The notes under the pieces are model-generated. The model was not told the origin of the DNA and did not search any database. It worked only from the letters and a program-made list of their open reading frames with translations. The position numbers and the translations under genes are program-made. Shown here piece after piece: positions 42,047 through 51,054 of a DNA stretch of 64,000 bases. Position 1 is the first letter of the stretch; each line of letters begins with the position of its first letter. Origin of the DNA: Petroclostridium sp. X23 (GTDB lineage: Bacteria > Bacillota > Clostridia > SK-Y3); the NCBI RefSeq assembly GCF_030013905.1, contig NZ_CP124862.1, positions 3,103,051 through 3,167,050 on the forward strand, given 5' to 3'.

Positions 42047-45000
42047 ATGAATCTAAAAGATTTAATTAAAAATAAAAAAGTGATAATCAGTATTACAACA
42101 GTGGCTGCCATTCTTGTATTCGCAATAATTTCACTGCTAGTATCAAATATGCTGTCAGGAAAGGTTGCTTCGTCGGATAAGGGCGATGTTTCTTCTATTG
42201 ACCACGCTGCTTCCGATCTCAAAAAAGACGGCCTCTTTGATATTACGGCGCTATCTGCAGATAGCACGGGAGTAGATTTAAACTCCGGATTTAAAATCCT
42301 TTGTAAAGAGAAGCAAAGCGAATCTTTTCTCAAACAAGCGCTTACCGTTTCCCCTCAACAAAACTATCAAATTAAGAAAATTTCTGATAAAGAATTTCAT
42401 TTGAATTTTATTGATACGCTAAAAGCGCATAGCATTTATAAAATCGATCTAAAAGATAACGCTGCTTCCCCTTCTTACTCATGGGCTTTTCAGACCAAAA
42501 AAGCATTTACTGTAGTCCGGACACTGCCGGGAGACCGAAGTGCATATGTTCCTGTAAACTCGGGAATTGAAATTTCCTTCAGTCATGAAGGTGTAAAAGA
42601 GATTGAAAAATACTTCCGAATTACTCCCAAGGTCACCGGAAGGTTTGAATTCCATTATAAAACAGTTGTTTTTATACCGGAGCAACTGGCCTATGACACC
42701 ATCTATACGGTTATCCTCAAAAAGGGTCTGGGTATTACCGGAAGCGAACAAACCCTTTCTGAAGATTATACTTTTACATTTGAGACACGCAAATCTCCTG
42801 AACAGGAACAGAGTCTCCCCGAATATCTAAACTTTACCGATGTCCTAAATACCTTTACCCCACAAGCAATACCTGCCCTGGAGGTGTATGCAAGCCAACA
42901 CTTCAAGGATATTCAAACTATGGTTGAAGTTTATAAATATGAAAGCGAAGACGCTCTACTGGAAAATCTAAAGCAGTATGATAATCCCGCCTACCGGGCA
43001 TTCGGCAGAGATAACAGTATTAAGTTTGATACCGATAAACTGCAAAAAGTACATGAGTTCAGTACTAAAGTCATGAATTATAATAATGACTACTGGGGTT
43101 CAAGCTATGTCGTTTTTCCTTCCTGTCTCCCGGAAGGTCATTATCTTATTAATGTAAAGTCAAAAGATACAACGTATCAAACCCATGTACAGGTGAATGA
43201 TTTATCGGTCTATGCCATGGCCGGTACGCAAGAGAATCTTGTTTGGGTAAACCGCTCAAGTACCGGTGAGCCTGTTGAACAAGCAGTAATCTCTGCTGAC
43301 GGCATTCAACCGGTAAAAACCACCAAAGATGGTGTCGCCATAATCTCCAAAAAAACATTGGATCTTCAAAAAAATCACCAGCTTTTTTTGAAGATTTCCA
43401 AAGATCAGGGACCATCCTTATTAGCCCCTCTGTTTGACGGAGGCAACCAATATTATGCGGATAAAAATGCACAAAAGTACTGGACTTACTTGTATTTTGA
43501 CCGTGACCTGTATCTCCCCACCGATACAATTCAGATATGGGGCATGGTAAAACCGAGAAACAATGGCAATTTATCTTCAAAAGCAACACTATCCTTGCTC
43601 CGGGCAGATTATTATTATGACCGTAATACAAATTTAGCGGAAATCCTCTCTAAAGAAATAGATATTTCAGAGCTGGGTACTTTCAAAAGTGAGCTGGAAT
43701 TATCCAACTTTAATGCAGGCAGTTATTTCATTCAGCTTAAGCTGGGTGACAATACGGTTATACAGAGATATTTTGATGTGCGTCAGTATATCAAACCGGC
43801 TTATAATGTAGATATTACTCCTGATAAAAAAGTGATGTTCGAATGGGAAAAAGTCAACATGGATATCCATGCAAACTTTTTTGAAGGCTCACCGGTTCCG
43901 GGTCTCCAACTAAGCTATGACTACTACACGACATGGGATACCCGCAAACAAGGAAATATCGTCTGTAATGAAGATGGCAAAACCAATCTTGAAATTTCAC
44001 CACAATCTTCGCAAAATTCATGGCATCCGTTTAGCTTGAATCTTTATCTAACGAATGCGAAAGCAGAAGAGGAGCAGATATATACCTCCGGCAGCGTAAT
44101 GGTATTTCCAAGAGATACCATGATAGAGGTGGAAACTTCTTCAAAAGACGATAGGGGAAAAGTAGAAATTAACACAAATCTTATTAATCTGACAAAACTC
44201 AAAACCCTTTCAGGCTGGTGGCACGAGACAAATGACTACCGAGGCAATACTGTGGACGCCTCTGTAAAAATACGCCTTTACCAATGTCATTGGAACCGTG
44301 AGGAAACAGGAGAGTATTACGATTTTATCAATAAAAAGAAAGAAAAAACCTACCGCTACTTTGAAGTTAAAAATCTGCTACAGGAGTTTGATGCCAACAC
44401 CATAGAAGGCAAATGCTCTTATGAGTTTCCATTAGAAGAAAAACAAAACTACTACGTGGAAGTCCAGGGTGTAGATTCTCGGAATAGCACCATCATCGAA
44501 AGCGCATATTTATATAGGTACCCAGAGCCTTCCGGTCAGGACCTCGACAGATATTCTATTACTGATGAGAACAATAGAGACAGCTTTAAACTTGGAGATA
44601 AAGTATCTTTGGTTGTTAAAAAGAATAATACCGATTTATCTGAAAACACCCAAGACCGCTTCCTGTATATGATCCTTAAAAGTGGGCTGCTTTCTTATGA
44701 AATAAAAACTGACCCGGATTATTCTTTTATCTTTACAAAACAAGATGTACCTAATGTTCATGTAAAAGCCGTCTATTTTGACGGAACAAATGTATTTAAT
44801 GTGGAAAGCAAGCAGATTAACTATGATTATAATGAGGGAAATCTCAAAATCGATATTAAACCCGATAAACAAGCGTATAAACCGGGTGATACCGTGCAGA
44901 TGGATATCCATGTGGAAGATATGCAGGGAATTCCCTGCAGTGCTGAAATAAACCTTAGTGTTGTGGACGAAGCATTTTTCGCTGTACATGATCAGCATGT

Positions 45001-46984
45001 AGATACCCTGGCTTCATTATACCGCTATTGCTTTGATCCAGGAATTCTTTCGGAATATGTATCATATAAACCTTTAAGCTTGAATATGGGCTTCCCTGAA
45101 CAGGGCGGGGAAGGAGGAGATGAATCCATCAGATCTGCATTCAAGGATAACGCCTTTTTTGATACCGTCAAAACAGATGGTTCGGGCAACGCAAAAGCAA
45201 CTTTTAAACTCCCGGATGACCTGACATCATGGAGAGTGACTTACCAGGGGATCACCGCTGATCTAAAAGCCGGAAGCGGCAGATTAAACGTTCCTGTAAC
45301 GCTTCCCTTCTTCGTAGATGTAATGTTTAATAATATCTTTATAGATGGAGATACGGTCTGCATATCAGCCAGAAGCTTTGGTACCAAATTGGAAAATGAT
45401 AAAAATGTGGAATATACCGTATCGCTTAACCGGAAAGATGGTGAAAAAAAGGCTTTCTCAGCTCAAGGCAATGGTGGCAAACTCGTCAACATAGAACTGG
45501 GCAAACTGGAAGAAGGAGATTATTCAGTCACAGTAACCGCAAAACAAGACGGCTATAACGATGGAATAAAAAGAGATTTCAAGGTAGTACAAAGTATGCT
45601 GGAAGCGGGAAAACTAAACTATTACAAGCTATCTGAGCATTTAAATCTTGAAGGCGGAACCTCCCTTACCACGCTTTCATTTTATAACGAAGAAATATCT
45701 ACTTATTATAACACGCTTCTTTCGTTGGCATATACATGGGGAGAACGGGTTGACCAAAAGCTTTCAAGAAAAATAGCATCAGAATTAATTAAAAAGCATT
45801 TTGGAGAAGAGATAGGCTGGCGGGAAGATGATCCGCTGGATGCATATCAGCAGAATGATGGCGGTATCGCACAGCTAACCTACGGCAGCAGCAACCCTGA
45901 AGTAACTGCTAAAGTCTCCTCATTGGCGAAGGATTTGTTTGATTCTACGGCAATGAAATGGTATTTTTATAAGACGCTGGAGAATAATACTGCTGCTCCG
46001 GAAGATGTTGCAGCCTCTTTATGGGGATTGGCAGCCTTAAACGAGCCGGTATTGATTGATATCAGAAACTTACTGCCATCAACCGCCATAGGCACGAAAG
46101 AAAAATTGTATCTCGGGTTGGGTCTTGCAGAAATGGGCGACTATAAAGGTGCCTTAGATGTATATAATGGTATTTTAAAGCAGTATGGCGTTACGAATAA
46201 TCCTTATGTATATCTGGATATCAAGACCACTCGAGATGATACTATTGCACTTACTTCCCTATGTGCTGTACTCGCTGCAAAGATAGATGCATCTGAAAAA
46301 GACGGTCTTTTCAAATATGTACAGGAGAACTCCACCCGCGATATCCTTACAAATATGGAAAGACTACTATACATCACACATATTTCTCCGGATACAGTCC
46401 AAAAGGGCAGCTTTACTGTGGAAGTGAACGGTGATAAAAAGCATGTGACACTAGATAAGAATGAGATATTCAAACTGGTGCTTACGCCCCAAGCGTTACA
46501 AAATATTAAATTTTCCGATATCATGGGTGATATCGCTGTCTCTTCAAGCTTTATCGGTCCGGTGAAGGATTTAGTGGAAGATGAAAATAAACTGGTCACT
46601 GTGAAAAGAACTTATAATGTAGACGGAAAAAGTGGACAGCGCTTTAAACAATCAGATCTGCTTCAAATCGTACTGGCGTTTGAATTTGCTGAAACTGCAC
46701 CTGACGGCTATTACGAGATTACTGATATTCTTCCGGCAGGACTGCGTTATGTATCAGCAGTTAATCTTTTTGACCAAAGATGGCATCCAAACGAAAGAGA
46801 TGGGCAAAAAATCCGCTTTGGCTTCTACTACGATAAAAACAGTACCCACCCGTTAAAAAGCATCACCTACTATGCACGTTCAGTAACACCGGGGCTGTTT
46901 ACAGCGGATTATACATTTGCTAAACACAGTGATAGTGATGTGTTTGGATTTGCCGAAAAGGTACAAGTAGAAATCTCTAAATAA
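42047..46984 (+). CDS. Bacterial alpha-2-macroglobulin family protein without thioester
   Basis: The 1645-residue protein has a cytoplasmic basic start, a membrane helix (about 12-32) and an N-terminal Ig-like/MG series. A bait-like region and the A2M family core follow, with LPDDLTSWRVTYQGI near 1060 and SVVDEAFFAV. Bacterial A2Ms trap proteases in the periplasm or at the surface by a CxEQ thioester. At that position (about 1228-1238) the sequence reads YTWGERVDQKLSR, with no Cys, so this is a thioester-less member. ATG 42047 follows AAAGGGG. The usual partner PBP1C is absent; a MEMO gene follows 70 bases later. Confidence 0.9.
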   Translation: MNLKDLIKNKKVIISITTVAAILVFAIISLLVSNMLSGKVASSDKGDVSSIDHAASDLKKDGLFDITALSADSTGVDLNSGFKILCKEKQSESFLKQALTVSPQQNYQIKKISDKEFHLNFIDTLKAHSIYKIDLKDNAASPSYSWAFQTKKAFTVVRTLPGDRSAYVPVNSGIEISFSHEGVKEIEKYFRITPKVTGRFEFHYKTVVFIPEQLAYDTIYTVILKKGLGITGSEQTLSEDYTFTFETRKSPEQEQSLPEYLNFTDVLNTFTPQAIPALEVYASQHFKDIQTMVEVYKYESEDALLENLKQYDNPAYRAFGRDNSIKFDTDKLQKVHEFSTKVMNYNNDYWGSSYVVFPSCLPEGHYLINVKSKDTTYQTHVQVNDLSVYAMAGTQENLVWVNRSSTGEPVEQAVISADGIQPVKTTKDGVAIISKKTLDLQKNHQLFLKISKDQGPSLLAPLFDGGNQYYADKNAQKYWTYLYFDRDLYLPTDTIQIWGMVKPRNNGNLSSKATLSLLRADYYYDRNTNLAEILSKEIDISELGTFKSELELSNFNAGSYFIQLKLGDNTVIQRYFDVRQYIKPAYNVDITPDKKVMFEWEKVNMDIHANFFEGSPVPGLQLSYDYYTTWDTRKQGNIVCNEDGKTNLEISPQSSQNSWHPFSLNLYLTNAKAEEEQIYTSGSVMVFPRDTMIEVETSSKDDRGKVEINTNLINLTKLKTLSGWWHETNDYRGNTVDASVKIRLYQCHWNREETGEYYDFINKKKEKTYRYFEVKNLLQEFDANTIEGKCSYEFPLEEKQNYYVEVQGVDSRNSTIIESAYLYRYPEPSGQDLDRYSITDENNRDSFKLGDKVSLVVKKNNTDLSENTQDRFLYMILKSGLLSYEIKTDPDYSFIFTKQDVPNVHVKAVYFDGTNVFNVESKQINYDYNEGNLKIDIKPDKQAYKPGDTVQMDIHVEDMQGIPCSAEINLSVVDEAFFAVHDQHVDTLASLYRYCFDPGILSEYVSYKPLSLNMGFPEQGGEGGDESIRSAFKDNAFFDTVKTDGSGNAKATFKLPDDLTSWRVTYQGITADLKAGSGRLNVPVTLPFFVDVMFNNIFIDGDTVCISARSFGTKLENDKNVEYTVSLNRKDGEKKAFSAQGNGGKLVNIELGKLEEGDYSVTVTAKQDGYNDGIKRDFKVVQSMLEAGKLNYYKLSEHLNLEGGTSLTTLSFYNEEISTYYNTLLSLAYTWGERVDQKLSRKIASELIKKHFGEEIGWREDDPLDAYQQNDGGIAQLTYGSSNPEVTAKVSSLAKDLFDSTAMKWYFYKTLENNTAAPEDVAASLWGLAALNEPVLIDIRNLLPSTAIGTKEKLYLGLGLAEMGDYKGALDVYNGILKQYGVTNNPYVYLDIKTTRDDTIALTSLCAVLAAKIDASEKDGLFKYVQENSTRDILTNMERLLYITHISPDTVQKGSFTVEVNGDKKHVTLDKNEIFKLVLTPQALQNIKFSDIMGDIAVSSSFIGPVKDLVEDENKLVTVKRTYNVDGKSGQRFKQSDLLQIVLAFEFAETAPDGYYEITDILPAGLRYVSAVNLFDQRWHPNERDGQKIRFGFYYDKNSTHPLKSITYYARSVTPGLFTADYTFAKHSDSDVFGFAEKVQVEISK

Positions 46985-47054
46985 TTTATGAGTTCTAGCA
47001 GGTGAAGGGATATTTAATCACAACAAGAGATTAACCTAGGTCAGGTGATAAATA

Positions 47055-47993
47055 ATGAAGCATAAAATTATATTTAGTGTACTGACGGGACTATGTACGG
47101 TACTGCTCTTTGCCATTCCATCGTATAACCGGTTTAACAAAGAGCCTATACCTTCTTCTCCGCTCAGCGAACACGCATATACGCAAAATAGTTTCTTGGT
47201 TGGCAAAAAAAATATTGCATGCAAATACTATGATGAAAAAGATTTTTTAAAGTCGGTAAGTACCGCACAAAGCATACATACTCCCGCAGGAGAAATAAAA
47301 GGGGGAATTGTCCCTCATCACCTATTGGCAAGCGGGCTCATTTCTTCTTTTTTCAAAACCTTATCGGTAGAACAGCCTGAAATCATCGTAGTAATAGCCC
47401 CCAACCATAAAGGTTTAGGAGTCAATAAGGTTCATACCGGCAACTGGGACTGGCAAACTCCTTTTGGCATACTGGAGGCAGACCAAGAAACTATAAGTGT
47501 ATTAGCCGACTCCAAAACTGCGGATATGAATTTCGATTTACTGGAAAGTGACCATTCCATTGCCGGCTTAGTCCCTTATATTAAATACTATATGCCTGAT
47601 AGTAAAATCATCCCGATTTTGCTGCATGGGAATTATAGTTTAAAAGAGGCCCAACAGTTGGGACAAAATCTTCAGAAAAAGCTTGAAAATAAGAAAACTC
47701 TGATATTGGCATCTGTGGATTTTTCTCATTATCTTCCTCTTGAAGAAGCAGATGAAATGGATAAGGTTTCTATCCAAGCAATAGAAAATAGAAATCTCAA
47801 CCTAATCCAACATTTAAGCAATGACTACATGGACTCACCTGCATCCATCATTACCCTGCTTTCAGCGATGGACATAGCAGGTGTAGACGAAATGGAAGTG
47901 CTTGGACATAGCAATTCAGACAGAATTGCAGATACAAAAAGTGGTAATACCACAAGTTATTTCACAATTGTATTTTATAAAGTTACCACATAA
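47055..47993 (+). CDS. Membrane-anchored MEMO-family protein (AmmeMemoRadiSam system protein B)
   Basis: The 312-residue protein has an N-terminal signal-anchor helix (about 4-21). The MEMO1 domain follows, related to class III extradiol dioxygenases, with the metal-site pieces GGIVPHHLLAS, IAPNHKGLG, ASVDFSHYLP and GHSNSD. MEMO normally accompanies AMMECR1 and a radical SAM enzyme; neither is nearby. ATG 47055 follows AGGTGAT. The anchor places it outside the membrane, like the alpha-2-macroglobulin encoded just upstream. A duplicated fragment of this gene's 3' end lies at 59851-59923. Confidence 0.88.
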   Translation: MKHKIIFSVLTGLCTVLLFAIPSYNRFNKEPIPSSPLSEHAYTQNSFLVGKKNIACKYYDEKDFLKSVSTAQSIHTPAGEIKGGIVPHHLLASGLISSFFKTLSVEQPEIIVVIAPNHKGLGVNKVHTGNWDWQTPFGILEADQETISVLADSKTADMNFDLLESDHSIAGLVPYIKYYMPDSKIIPILLHGNYSLKEAQQLGQNLQKKLENKKTLILASVDFSHYLPLEEADEMDKVSIQAIENRNLNLIQHLSNDYMDSPASIITLLSAMDIAGVDEMEVLGHSNSDRIADTKSGNTTSYFTIVFYKVTT

Positions 47994-48134
47994 CGATATT
48001 CTTCTCCTATTATAATTAACAGTTTTTATATAAACATCTTGACAAAGATCAATATAATATGTAATGGTTTTTATAAGGTGTAAAAAATTAATAAAATAGG
48101 AGTCATCTTCTATCTAATAATTGGGGGTATGAAA

Positions 48135-48653
48135 ATGAATACGTTAATAGTTTATGGGACTAAGCATGGTACAACAGAAAAGTGCGCTTCTCTTCTTTCA
48201 AAAAAACTTAATGGAAAGGTAGATCTGCATAACCTAAAGACAGCTGGAATCCCAGATATTGCTCCATATGATAAAGTCATTATTGGCGGTTCGATTTACG
48301 CAGGAAGAATTCAAAAGGAAATAAGCCAATTTTGCACACAAAACCTTAATGCATTCAAAAACAAAAAGATGGGTCTATTCATATGCGCCATGTTTAAAGA
48401 CAATGCGGAAGCACAATTAAAAAATTCTTTTCCGGAGGAACTTTTAAACGCTGCTTGTGCCAAGGAATGCTTTGGAGGGGAAATGAAATTTAGTGTTATG
48501 AGCTTTGGCGAAAAATTTATAACCAAGATGGTATCAAAAATGGCAGCTAAAAAAGATGCCACACTTCCTCCATTGGATACTAAAAAAGACATCTCGTTGA
48601 TTTGTGAAGAAACCATTGACCAATTCGCTGAGTTAATGAACAATTCCCTGTAA
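48135..48653 (+). CDS. Flavodoxin-domain protein (HemG-like)
   Basis: The 172-residue protein begins NTLIVYGTKHGTTEKCASLL, the flavodoxin phosphate loop for FMN (T-K-H-G-T-T), and has IGGSIYAGRIQKEI and LFICAMFK as the later FMN-contacting segments. The family includes menaquinone-dependent protoporphyrinogen oxidase HemG, but no haem genes are near. ATG 48135 has proper spacing to GGGGG; ATG 48129 is too close. Confidence 0.88.
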   Translation: MNTLIVYGTKHGTTEKCASLLSKKLNGKVDLHNLKTAGIPDIAPYDKVIIGGSIYAGRIQKEISQFCTQNLNAFKNKKMGLFICAMFKDNAEAQLKNSFPEELLNAACAKECFGGEMKFSVMSFGEKFITKMVSKMAAKKDATLPPLDTKKDISLICEETIDQFAELMNNSL

Positions 48654-48829
48654 AATTGTTCTGAATCCGAATGGCGTATGATATCCCTCCTTGTACAAAA
48701 TTTTATGCCAAATTCCTAGATGTTGAAGATTAAGAATGCTATTGGGTACCTTGAGAATTTTGCATACAAACCCTACTTATTGATAATAATATAGACGGAA
48801 AATATAGAATACTCTTAGGAGGGATGTTT

Positions 48830-49564
48830 ATGCAAATAACAACTCAAACACAAAAAGATATGAATATGGTGAGTGAGAACATGACCAACTTTGCTGGAGA
48901 CTTTAATATGAACAAATCCGGCTTTAATACCAGTATGCCCGGTCATACCAGTAATCACAACATGATATTCCGACAGGAACCCCGTACTGTAAAACAGGCT
49001 AACGCGGGCATTGGGTTGCCCATTGACGTAAGAAAAGAAATGGCTCTTCAGCTTGATGACCATCAGTGTGCATTAACCATCGCATTACATCAATACAATA
49101 AACATCATTGGTTAACAGAAGGAGCAGAGGCATTTTTAAGCTTACACCATTTATTAGAGGAACATCGCAATAAGACAGTAGAGCATATCGATATGGTAGG
49201 AGAAAGAGTTGCCAGACTCGGTGGCGTCCCTACTGCACATCCGGTTACCCAACATGAACTCTCTTATATAAAGCACGAAGTTGAAGGCCGCTATACAATG
49301 CGGGATTTTATACGTAATGATTTAGAGCATGAACTAAAACTTCAGGAAATGCTTCGCAAAACCATAGACCGCTCCCATGAGCTAAAAGATTATGGAACTG
49401 CAGAGGTATTACAGAAAGTACTGGTAGACCGGGAAGATTTGGGCTACCATCTGTATAGCATATTAGAAGATGATACCCTAGTAAGAGGAATGGAGCATTT
49501 AATTAACCAAAAAGGCAATATCGCAGGAGACGGACAAGTTGATACCTTGAATAAATTACAGTAA
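48830..49564 (+). CDS. Dps-family ferritin-like protein with an N-terminal extension
   Basis: The 244-residue protein has an unusual 55-60 residue N-terminal tail rich in Asn, Thr and Met, followed by a Dps/DpsA ferritin-like domain. Ferroxidase motifs are visible: ALHQYNKHHWLTEGAEAFLS, LHHLLEEH and DMVGERVARLGGVP. Dps stores iron and protects DNA in starvation or oxidative stress. ATG 48830 is used because AGGAGGG lies seven bases upstream; ATG 48824 is too close. It is a stand-alone gene. Confidence 0.87.
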   Translation: MQITTQTQKDMNMVSENMTNFAGDFNMNKSGFNTSMPGHTSNHNMIFRQEPRTVKQANAGIGLPIDVRKEMALQLDDHQCALTIALHQYNKHHWLTEGAEAFLSLHHLLEEHRNKTVEHIDMVGERVARLGGVPTAHPVTQHELSYIKHEVEGRYTMRDFIRNDLEHELKLQEMLRKTIDRSHELKDYGTAEVLQKVLVDREDLGYHLYSILEDDTLVRGMEHLINQKGNIAGDGQVDTLNKLQ

Positions 49565-49600
49565 TTGGAACAAAAAAACATTTACACTATTGATAAAGAT

Positions 49601-49676
49601 TTGACATAAAATATATTACCTCTAAAATATATTATAGTTTAAGAGATGATAGGTGTGAATTCTATCATCTCTTAAA
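49601..49676 (+). other. Promoter-like sequence followed by a perfect hairpin
   Basis: TTGACA (49601-49606) and TAAAAT (49623-49628) are 16 bases apart. They are followed at once by a perfect 15-bp hairpin, TTTAAGAGATGATAG and its complement (49638-49676). There is no T run after it and no open frame. It could be a short structured transcript or just the 3' end of dps. The rest of the 49565-49974 gap holds a gerAC remnant. Confidence 0.4.
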
Positions 49677-49691
49677 TCAAAGATCAAATAA

Positions 49692-49919
49692 TCATTTCAT
49701 AGTCCCTATCTGCTTTATGCTTGCTTTTACCATAATGTCAACTTCAAGTTCCTTAAAAACCTCACGCCAGTTATCCTTCACTTGCTCCCATACTTTTAGT
49801 TCATATCTTTTTATCTGCAAATCAAAGAAGAATATATCCGTTCCGTATTCTTTTTGCACATATTGTATGGTATCCTGTATGTTTTCCTTAATGCATTCTT
49901 CTGCTTTTTTCCATCTTCT
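49692..49919 (-). pseudogene. Orphan C-terminal remnant of a gerAC gene
   Basis: The minus-strand frame reads AEECIKENIQDTIQYVQKEY, FFFDLQIKRYELKVWEQVKD and NWREVFKELEVDIMVKASIK before TGA 49694-49692. The WEQ-x-x-x-x-WRE-x-F-K-E core and V-x-x-x-I-x-x-x-G tail match the C terminus of the intact GerAC at 2459-3607 (WEQHEDRWREIFKESKL). Everything upstream of this piece is missing, and there is no start codon in frame. It is a dead trace of a second germinant receptor. Confidence 0.8.
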
Positions 49920-49974
49920 TTAAATACTCCTCTTTTTATAATACATTTACATTAATATATAAAGGACTACTCGC

Positions 49975-50931
49975 TTAAAGCACCGGGGAGTTCACTACGT
50001 TACTAGGCTTTCTCCCTTCCAACACACCTACGATTCCATCCAAAGCTTCATGCGCCATGCCTAAACGTGCCTTCATTGTACAACTCGCAATATGTGGCGT
50101 CAATATAACATTATCAAGTTTTAACAATTCAGGATTAACTTCCGGTTCATTTTCGAACACATCCAGCCCGGCCCCTTTGATAGTTCCCGTTTTCAGTGCC
50201 TCAGCAAGTGCTATTTCATCTACAATGGATCCCCTGGCGGTATTTACCAGATAAGCACCCTTTTTCATTTTTTTAAATACACCTTTCTCAAATAATTTAT
50301 AGTTTTGCGGGATAGCAGGCATATGTAAGGTTATACAATCGCTAATTTCCAAAACCTTATCAAAGGGATAGTATTCAACTCCATATTCTTTCTCTATCTC
50401 TTCAGATGCCCTAAATTTATCATAGTACACCACATTCATTCCCAATCCCTGTGCTTTTTGACAGACCGTTTTTCCGATACGGCCAAATCCTATAATCCCT
50501 AAAGTTCTGCCTGCTATTTCCGTATCGATATCCGAAAACATAGGGGCATTCCAAATGCCTGCTCTTACTTCTCTATCATAACGAGCAACCCCACGCATGG
50601 AAGAAGCAATTAGCACAACCGCATGTTCAGCTGTTGCCTCCGTAACTTTATTAGGCGTATTCACTACTGCTATTCCTTTTTCTGTAGCATATTGCCAGTC
50701 AATATTATCATAGCCAACACCAAAATTTGCGACTACTTTAAGCTTCTTGCCTGCATCCAGTAATTTCTTGTCTGCTCTATTCCCTACAATAAAATACGCA
50801 TTATATTCTGCAATTTTTTCTAATACTTCTTCATATGTAAATTTAGTTTTAGGCATCGTAAATTCATAATGATTTCTAAACGGAACCAAACACTCCTCCG
50901 GCACACATTGAGAAACAAGTATTTTTTTCAT
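49975..50931 (-). CDS. D-isomer-specific 2-hydroxyacid dehydrogenase
   Basis: The 318-residue protein has the NAD-binding motif GIIGFGRIGKTVC and the catalytic set Arg in NTARGSIVDE, Glu in FENEPEVNPE and His in LTPHIASCT. It reduces a 2-keto acid or oxidises a D-2-hydroxyacid; glyoxylate, hydroxypyruvate or phosphoglycerate types cannot be told apart here. ATG 50931 follows GAGGTTGACAGC. It is downstream of, and in line with, the TRAP transporter genes, so a hydroxyacid is the likely imported substrate. Confidence 0.88.
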   Translation of the reverse strand: MKKILVSQCVPEECLVPFRNHYEFTMPKTKFTYEEVLEKIAEYNAYFIVGNRADKKLLDAGKKLKVVANFGVGYDNIDWQYATEKGIAVVNTPNKVTEATAEHAVVLIASSMRGVARYDREVRAGIWNAPMFSDIDTEIAGRTLGIIGFGRIGKTVCQKAQGLGMNVVYYDKFRASEEIEKEYGVEYYPFDKVLEISDCITLHMPAIPQNYKLFEKGVFKKMKKGAYLVNTARGSIVDEIALAEALKTGTIKGAGLDVFENEPEVNPELLKLDNVILTPHIASCTMKARLGMAHEALDGIVGVLEGRKPSNVVNSPVL

Positions 50932-51054
50932 GCTGTCAACCTCCTAAATAAGTTTAAATGACTTTGAATTTAAGAATTTGATGACCAGAAGTATATAAAT
51001 AACGTTCTGCTTGTCATAGATCATAATTTTTCATGGGTAGCCAATGATTATTTA

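Noticed and set aside
45727..45760. Alpha-2-macroglobulin thioester site
   Set aside because: The aligned position has no cysteine (TWGERVDQ), so thioester function is not claimed.
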